This document shows positions 58,907 to 64,000 of a DNA stretch of 64,000 nucleotides, piece after piece. The stretch's first letter is position 1. The number at the start of each line of letters is the position of its first letter. This stretch comes from Scatosoma sp045654025 (lineage in GTDB: Bacteria > Bacillota > Clostridia > Christensenellales > Borkfalkiaceae). The translations under genes were made by a program, and so were the position numbers. The notes under the pieces were generated by a model. It searched no databases. It was not told the origin of the DNA and saw only the letters and a list, made by a program, of their open reading frames with translations. The stretch lies in NCBI GenBank assembly GCA_045654025.1, contig JAZOMO010000044.1:1-64000 (forward strand), in the 5' to 3' direction.

Positions 58907-58934
58907 AAAAGCTTTGCTGTTTTGCAAAGCTTTT
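58907..58934. terminator. Bidirectional intrinsic terminator between clpX and ricT
   Basis: AAAAGCTTTGC (58907-58917) pairs with GCAAAGCTTTT (58924-58934), six-base loop, and is U-rich on both sides. It serves the leftward ricT gene. Confidence 0.75.
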
Positions 58935-58938
58935 CTTA

Positions 58939-59787
58939 TTATTCTTCGTCGTCGTCTTTGATGGGGGCATTGCCTTTCTTAAAATGGATTTGCTCTACGG
59001 GGAAATCCTTGTAGATGAGACCGCCGTTTCTGTCGTCAATCTTGACCTTCACCGTCATCTTCAGCATGTTCACCGATGCAACGATTCCTCTGCCGTCGGG
59101 AGAGCTTACTTCAGACCCTACCTTCGGTACTTTCTTGTACGCGTCTGCGTAATATTCGCTCTCATAGCTAAGACAGCACATCAATCTGCCGCAAAGTCCG
59201 TTGATTTTCGCAGGGTTCAGCGCCAAGCCTTGCGTCTTCGCCATCTTGATCGTCACCTTCTTAAATTCGGGCATATTGCCTGCGCAACAGCACACTCTGC
59301 CGCAAGGCGCAAGACCGCCAAGGTACTTCGTTTCGTCCCTCGTGCCCACCTGACGAAGCTCGATGCGGTGGTGGAAGGTCGTCGCCAAATCCTTGACCAG
59401 CTCTCTAAAGTCCACGCGCGTTGCAGAGGTGAAATAAAAGACGATTTTACTGCCGTCAAAGGCATATTCGCAATCGACCAGTTTCATCTCTAAGCCGTGT
59501 TTTGCAATCTTTTCACGGCATGTCTGCATTGCCTCGGGCTTTTTCGCCTCAGCCGCCGCGTAGAAATCCTTGTCCTTTTGCGTAGCAATACGAATGATGG
59601 GCTTTAAGGGTTGTACCACCTCTTCGTCCTCAACCTCGCGGGTGGGGTATGCCACCCAAGCGTATTCCAAGCCCTTCGCCGTTTCGACGATGACGGGCAT
59701 GTTTCTTTCGTACACTTCCCCGTTTTTAGGGGCAAAATAATACAGCTTACCGCCGTTTTTAAATTTTATAACTACTACTTTTACCAT
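58939..59787 (-). CDS. ricT: PSP1 family regulator RicT (YaaT)
   Basis: 282 residues of the PSP1/YaaT family. It has the typical cysteine set GGLAPCGRVCCCAGNMPEF and KINGLCGRLMCCLSYE (near 155-215), which in B. subtilis RicT helps bind iron-sulfur clusters in the RicAFT complex that assists RNase Y and sporulation. An acidic C-terminal tail follows. It lies 12 bases downstream of holB, the same pairing as in Bacillus. Confidence 0.92.
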   Translation of the reverse strand: MVKVVVIKFKNGGKLYYFAPKNGEVYERNMPVIVETAKGLEYAWVAYPTREVEDEEVVQPLKPIIRIATQKDKDFYAAAEAKKPEAMQTCREKIAKHGLEMKLVDCEYAFDGSKIVFYFTSATRVDFRELVKDLATTFHHRIELRQVGTRDETKYLGGLAPCGRVCCCAGNMPEFKKVTIKMAKTQGLALNPAKINGLCGRLMCCLSYESEYYADAYKKVPKVGSEVSSPDGRGIVASVNMLKMTVKVKIDDRNGGLIYKDFPVEQIHFKKGNAPIKDDDEE

Positions 59788-59799
59788 ATTGTTTCCTTA

Positions 59800-60774
59800 C
59801 TATTTTGTTAAAATACGCGCCATACACAGCTCGATACACTGCGCGAAGTTTGCATTGAATTGTACCTCTTTTTCTACTGCCGACAGCCGTTCCTGCGCGT
59901 AGGAGAGGGCAGAGAATGAAAAGCGGTCTGCAATACGGGTAATCCGTCCCTGTTCGGGCGCAAGCAATAACTGCTTTGCGTTCCCAAGCTTGACAAACAC
60001 CGCATCGCGGAAAATTAAACGCAAAATCGACACCAGCTCTTTTTTATTTTTGGTTGCGCCTGCCTGCTTTGCCGCAATCGGCAGACGGTCTATCTCGCAT
60101 TCGCAAAGGTCGAAGGCATCGGACAGCAAAGTCTTATAATACCCTGCCTGCAACAAGCCTTCCGCTGTGCCTACACTGCCGCAAGAGAGCGCCGCCACCA
60201 GCTGTATTTCCTCTACGGTTGCGTTAATTTTTTCGTTTCGACGCAGACATGCCCCTACTTCTTCGATAGAAAAGGGCGAAATTTCCAGTTTTTGCGTTCT
60301 AGATAACACCGTTTGTAGTACAGGGTAGACGGTTCTTGCCGACAGCAGGAACACAACCCCATCATGCGGTTCTTCCAACACCTTTAACAGCTTGTTTTGC
60401 GCGGTGGGCAACGCCTCGTCGATACGGTCGATGAGAATAACTTTTTTCTCTCCCTCGACGGCGTGCACGAAACATTCCTCGATGATGCGCTCACATTCCT
60501 CTACGTTTAAGCGTTTTTCGTTTTTCGGGTACACGAGGCAGTCGGCGTACTTTTCTCCGTCAACGAGGCGCGTGATACGCTCGCTTTCGGGGTCGTCGTA
60601 TCCACCAAAGCCTTTTTCCTCTGCATGAAAGAGGATTTTTGCCAACTCTTTGAGCGCCGTCTTCGTGTGCGTAGGGTCATCGTAAACAAGCAGGTACGCG
60701 TGGGAGAGCTTTCCCTCTTCCCTCTGCGCAAGTAAACGGGTATAAGCGGTTGTTTTTTGTAAAATTTCCTGCAC
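59800..60774 (-). CDS. holB: DNA polymerase III subunit delta-prime
   Basis: 324 residues. A GTG start at 60774 is used (AAAAGGAG 9 bases upstream). The clamp-loader AAA-like frame is visible (HAYLLVYDDP, LNVEECERIIEECF, KVILIDRIDEALPTAQNKLLKVLEEP), but the P-loop is degenerate and there are no zinc-finger cysteines, as expected for a non-hydrolysing delta-prime subunit of small-type Firmicutes. It pairs with ricT as in Bacillus holB-yaaT. Confidence 0.88.
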   Translation of the reverse strand: MQEILQKTTAYTRLLAQREEGKLSHAYLLVYDDPTHTKTALKELAKILFHAEEKGFGGYDDPESERITRLVDGEKYADCLVYPKNEKRLNVEECERIIEECFVHAVEGEKKVILIDRIDEALPTAQNKLLKVLEEPHDGVVFLLSARTVYPVLQTVLSRTQKLEISPFSIEEVGACLRRNEKINATVEEIQLVAALSCGSVGTAEGLLQAGYYKTLLSDAFDLCECEIDRLPIAAKQAGATKNKKELVSILRLIFRDAVFVKLGNAKQLLLAPEQGRITRIADRFSFSALSYAQERLSAVEKEVQFNANFAQCIELCMARILTK

Positions 60775-60898
60775 CCCGTCTATCTCCTTTTCGCTTTTTG
60801 ATTTTGTGATAAAGCTATTTCTTTATAGTATAGCATATTTTTTACCTTTTTTCAAGTGGTTAAGGGAAGATTTTTACAGTTATTTCTTTTATAAACGC

Positions 60899-60927
60899 TT
60901 GCCTTTCCTCTGGAAAGGTGGTATAAT
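60899..60927 (+). promoter_or_regulatory. Promoter of the Wzz/BY-kinase pair with operator-like palindrome
   Basis: TTGCCT (60899-60904) and TATAAT (60922-60927), 17-base spacer. The spacer is almost filled by the perfect 7-3-7 palindrome CCTTTCC-TCT-GGAAAGG (60902-60918). A leader hairpin lies at 60939-60963 (TGCTTT/AAAGCA, CTTTT/AAAAG). Confidence 0.8.
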
Positions 60928-60997
60928 GGTATACGGAGTGCTTTTCTTTTAGAAAAGAAAGCAAAAACGATTACATGGCTATATAAAGGAGAACACA

Positions 60998-62059
60998 ATG
61001 AACGAACAAGTCGAAAAAGAAGAATTTAGCTTGTTGGACTTATTAAAAGTCCTCTTGTCTAAAATAAAGCTTCTCATTCTCGTATTGTTATGCGGTGGGT
61101 TATTGGGTGGCGCGTTTGGTTTCGCTACGTCCTATAACGTTTATTATTGGGGTACGACGTTGGAATTTTACATCAACCCCGTACGTGACAAGGATTCTGA
61201 GACAGAACTTGGCGGCGGCTCTACCTACGGCGTTTACGGCGCGTACGGTAAAAACGTAATGGATAATATCGTCCGTCTTCTCAACTCTGAAAGCTTTACG
61301 GAATTGATGATTCTAAACGGTAAATTAATCCCTGAAAAGGGTTGGGCTAATGAGGATGAATCCTATTTGCTTTTAGACGAGAAGATTGATGCGGCTCAGC
61401 AGAAAATTGACGAATCTCTTGCAAAGCAAGCGGCTTACGAAGCGGATAAGACGGCAGAGAATAAAGAGGCATACGACCTTTCTGTAGCAGAGGCAAATAA
61501 GCAAATCAATGAAACTCTTTTCGCTTGGAGACAAACGAAAAAATATCATGAAACACTGAATCTTTACATGGAATCGCTTAAATTCTCTTACATGCAGAGT
61601 GAAAAGGATTTAGATAACGCAATAGACTTGGCGCGTAGTTTCCTGTACGTTGAAATTTCCGTTTTAGGTGACAGCGATGAGAAATATCAGGATTTAGCGG
61701 CAGATTTGTTGCTCCGTGTACAATCGGAATTGCCTAAGTACGTGTGTGAAAAGATGATTGTTCCCGTCGAGTATAAGTCGACCAGCTGTACGCAGATCAC
61801 AACCGTTACTGATATCCAGCTTATGAACGAAGGATACATTTTAAGACAATCTGTTAAGTTTGCTCTGCTTGCTGCTGCAATTGCTTTCGTTCTTGCTTGC
61901 GTTTTGGTGATTCTTATCGACAGAGCGGATAAGCGTGTCCGTGATTACGATACGATTCCCAGTCAGCTTAACGTTCCTCTTCTGGGCGTTATCCCCTCTA
62001 TCGACGAGGAAGAGATAGCGTTCCAAAAACAAAACCAGCAAGTAGATAAGGAGGTGTAA
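60998..62059 (+). CDS. Wzz/CapA-type polysaccharide co-polymerase (tyrosine-kinase adaptor)
   Basis: 353 residues. Two membrane helices (about 27-47 and 286-308) flank a large outer domain with coiled coil (EKIDAAQQKIDESLAKQAAYEAD). The C-terminal cytoplasmic end has VPLLGVIPSI. In Gram-positives this part activates the partner BY-kinase gene, which follows after 2 bases. Such pairs control length or export of capsule or exopolysaccharide; no glycosyltransferase genes lie in this window. AAGGAG lies 7 bases before the ATG. Confidence 0.88.
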   Translation: MNEQVEKEEFSLLDLLKVLLSKIKLLILVLLCGGLLGGAFGFATSYNVYYWGTTLEFYINPVRDKDSETELGGGSTYGVYGAYGKNVMDNIVRLLNSESFTELMILNGKLIPEKGWANEDESYLLLDEKIDAAQQKIDESLAKQAAYEADKTAENKEAYDLSVAEANKQINETLFAWRQTKKYHETLNLYMESLKFSYMQSEKDLDNAIDLARSFLYVEISVLGDSDEKYQDLAADLLLRVQSELPKYVCEKMIVPVEYKSTSCTQITTVTDIQLMNEGYILRQSVKFALLAAAIAFVLACVLVILIDRADKRVRDYDTIPSQLNVPLLGVIPSIDEEEIAFQKQNQQVDKEV

Positions 62060-62061
62060 TT

Positions 62062-62886
62062 ATGGATTTTTTTGATATGATAAAAATTCGCCGCCGTGCA
62101 AAAGATGCAAAGAAACGCGCACCTCGTCAGGCTTATCTGCTGGATAAGAATACACCGTTTGCTGTTACGGAAGCTTTTCGTAATTTAAAAGCGGCTCTTT
62201 CCGTTTCCATGCCTGCAAAGCAGGGTGGCTCCGTGCTCACTTTTACCTCCTCTTACCCTGAGGACGGTAAGACGCTTGTTGCGGCGAACCTTGCATTGAT
62301 GTTTGCAATGTCGGACGTGAAGGTTGTTTTGGTTGACGCTGATATCCGTAAAGGCAGAGTTTCGAAATTCTTTAAGTGTAAGCGCACCCCCGGTCTTAGT
62401 GATTATCTCTCTGGCCAGGCATCCTTAGATGAGGTTTTGCGCTATTCTGAAGTAAACGAAAACCTGTATTATATCACTTGCGGCACCCATTCCCCGAAGC
62501 CTTATGAATTGCTTGAAAGTGATTCTATGGTTTCCTTGTTAGACGAGCTGAAGTCTAAATTTGACTACATCTTGATTGATACACCTCCTGTTTTGATGGT
62601 ATCGGACGCTTTAGCGGTTGCGCCGAAGACGGATGGCGCGGTGCTTATTTGCAGACACAACGTTTCCTATATCTCCGACGTACAGCGCTCACTTTCAACG
62701 CTGCAGTTTGCGAAAGCAAACGTTTTAGGTGTCGTCGTCAACGATTACCATATGGCTACAGGTAAATTATATAGCAATTATCGTGGCTATTATAATTACT
62801 CGAAATATTCCTACGTTTACGGCTATTCCAGAACGGAGGAAGAAGTGGAAGAACCTAATGCGCAGGAAGCAAAAACAGCAGAATAA
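62062..62886 (+). CDS. CpsD/CapB-type bacterial tyrosine kinase (BY-kinase)
   Basis: 274 residues. Walker A SYPEDGKTLVAANLA (near 70), Walker A' VVLVDADIRKGRVSKFF (near 92), Walker B LIDTPPVLM (near 172), and a C-terminal tyrosine cluster (YSNYRGYYNYSKYSYVYGY) for autophosphorylation. Paired with the Wzz-type adaptor, it would regulate polysaccharide assembly at the membrane. GGAGG lies about 9 bases before the ATG. Confidence 0.9.
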   Translation: MDFFDMIKIRRRAKDAKKRAPRQAYLLDKNTPFAVTEAFRNLKAALSVSMPAKQGGSVLTFTSSYPEDGKTLVAANLALMFAMSDVKVVLVDADIRKGRVSKFFKCKRTPGLSDYLSGQASLDEVLRYSEVNENLYYITCGTHSPKPYELLESDSMVSLLDELKSKFDYILIDTPPVLMVSDALAVAPKTDGAVLICRHNVSYISDVQRSLSTLQFAKANVLGVVVNDYHMATGKLYSNYRGYYNYSKYSYVYGYSRTEEEVEEPNAQEAKTAE

Positions 62887-62907
62887 TCCTTTGCCAAATA
62901 GGTATAA

Positions 62908-62931
62908 AAACGCCTCCGAAACGAGGCGTTT
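62908..62931 (+). terminator. Intrinsic terminator after the BY-kinase gene
   Basis: AAACGCCTC (62908-62916) pairs with GAGGCGTTT (62923-62931), then T-run. Confidence 0.85.
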
Positions 62932-62993
62932 TTGTGTAAAACCCACTTCCACAATCGGTTTAAAAGCGTATCTTTTTAGGTTATAATTTAAAT

Positions 62994-64000
62994 ATGAAAG
63001 ACAATCAAGAGTTTCAAAAAATAAGGGAGCTGTCCGTTCCCTTAATTCCCCTTCGGGGAAAAATTGCATTTCCTCACACGTCCATCGTGTTTGAAGCGGG
63101 GAGAGAGCGTACTTTAAAGGCGGTTGAGCGTGCTTCCGAAAACGCAGACCGACTGCTGTTTATCGTTTCTCAAAAAGATAATAAGCGTAATGAGATTACG
63201 GCGGAAGATTTATATACCGTCGGTGTCGTTGCGCGCGTGCGCCAAATTTCCAAACTTCCCGGCGGTACGATTCGCGTTCACGCAGACGGGCTTTATCGCG
63301 CGAAAATTTCCGAATTTTTTAAGGATGAGCTCTACTTTTGGGCGCACGTTGTAGAGGTTACCTCAAAGCATGGGGACGAGGTTTTAACGGAGGCGTATTT
63401 CCGTACGGCAAAGGCGCTGGTTTCCGACGTTTTAGGTTCTGACGGAAAGATTCCAAAGGAGTTGTTGCAAAAAGCAGAGCTCTGCTCTGATCCCGATGAA
63501 TATATTGATATTCTGCTCTCTTCTATGCGAGTGCGTGACGCCGTTAAGCAGAAGATTTTGGAAGAGCCTCGTGTTTTAGAGCGGCTGAAAATATTTGAGA
63601 AGTGTTTGAATGACGAGCTGGAAATTGCAAAAATCGAAAAGAAGATTGCAAACGCCGTCCGTCAAAGCATCGACAAAAACCAGAAGGAATACTTCCTTCG
63701 TGAACAGCTTCGCGCTATCCATGAAGAGCTGGGTGATACAGGTAAAGAGGAAGAGGAATATAAGCAAAAAATCCTCGATAAACAACTGCCTCCTGAGGTG
63801 GAAGAAAAGTGTTTAAAGGAAGTTTCTCGACTTGGTCGTATTCAGCCTTCTGCGCCCGAATACACGATTATTACCACCTATTTAGACCAGGTTTTATCTC
63901 TGCCTTGGACAGAGGAAACGAAGGACACTGAAAAACTCTCCGACTGTGTTAAAGTACTGGAAAGCGACCACTATGGCTTAGAGAAAATCAAAGAGCGTAT
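62994..64000 (+). CDS. lon: ATP-dependent protease Lon (N-terminal part, cut by window edge)
   Basis: 335 codons seen of about 770-800. It starts MKDNQEFQKIRELSVPLIPLRGKIAFPHTSI, typical of the LonA substrate-binding domain, and continues through the helical region (KNQKEYFLREQLRAIHEEL, near 225) to the ATPase entry DHYGLEKIKER at the edge. The start lacks a Shine-Dalgarno site; a TATAAT box at 62982-62987 lies only 6 bases before the ATG. In Bacillus lonA follows clpX closely; here other genes lie between. Confidence 0.93.
   Translation, partial: MKDNQEFQKIRELSVPLIPLRGKIAFPHTSIVFEAGRERTLKAVERASENADRLLFIVSQKDNKRNEITAEDLYTVGVVARVRQISKLPGGTIRVHADGLYRAKISEFFKDELYFWAHVVEVTSKHGDEVLTEAYFRTAKALVSDVLGSDGKIPKELLQKAELCSDPDEYIDILLSSMRVRDAVKQKILEEPRVLERLKIFEKCLNDELEIAKIEKKIANAVRQSIDKNQKEYFLREQLRAIHEELGDTGKEEEEYKQKILDKQLPPEVEEKCLKEVSRLGRIQPSAPEYTIITTYLDQVLSLPWTEETKDTEKLSDCVKVLESDHYGLEKIKER

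Overview
The window looks like a chromosomal segment of a spore-forming, anaerobic, low-to-mid GC Bacillota of class Clostridia, probably an uncultured gut lineage. I infer this from spore genes (a GerA/GerB/GerC germinant receptor operon, PdaB-type deacetylase, SpoIVFA/SpoIVFB-like pair), a ribosomal protein L21 leader, an N-terminally extended L27, strong Shine-Dalgarno sites, sigma-A promoters with 17-18 bp spacers, and gut-type surface proteins (BspA-like leucine-rich repeats, InlB-type B-repeats). No rRNA, tRNA, CRISPR array or prophage was recognised.

Region 1-10.8 kb is one leftward operon from a consensus promoter at 10752-10780: a small membrane protein, a 1902-residue membrane-anchored BspA-type LRR protein, a 1284-residue protein joining a glycoside hydrolase 3-like region without its catalytic motifs to two membrane helices and a cytoplasmic region resembling a McrB-type AAA+ domain without a P-loop, and a membrane protein cut by the window edge. 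Region 10.8-14.1 kb holds an M20 amidohydrolase, a 55-codon remnant of an SGNH hydrolase, a YhcH-family protein, and a GIY-YIG endonuclease gene lying between two nearly identical direct repeats of about 200 bp that are each bounded by 13-bp inverted repeats. Region 14.1-23.5 kb is a second leftward operon: a YwaF-like membrane domain fused to an ABC ATPase, an ABC permease, a small anchored protein and a 1609-residue InlB-repeat lipoprotein.

Region 23.7-32.2 kb is mostly housekeeping: DUF1292, RlmD, a membrane protein, a J-domain-like protein and a DUF5685 protein in one operon, then threonine synthase, a small P-loop protein, an AspB-type aminotransferase and a TrmN6-like methyltransferase. 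The germination operon (32.2-36.0 kb) points right and converges on mntP, an Orn/Lys/Arg decarboxylase-family gene and a membrane protein. Then come lysS and greA, with a candidate attenuator in the greA leader, an aminotransferase with an Lrp regulator, and a NatA/NatB-like ABC exporter.

From 45.5 kb the right part is mainly rightward: pdaB, two double-OB proteins, spoIVFA/spoIVFB, rng, rplU and rpmA. This follows the Bacillus order spoIVFA-spoIVFB-rplU-ysxB-rpmA, except that the ysxB (prp) protease gene is absent. An XRE/DUF6809 pair with visible operators, rqcH, tig-clpP-clpX, ricT-holB, a Wzz/BY-kinase pair and the start of lon complete the window. The observations most worth following are the GIY-YIG repeat element and the dead-enzyme membrane operon.
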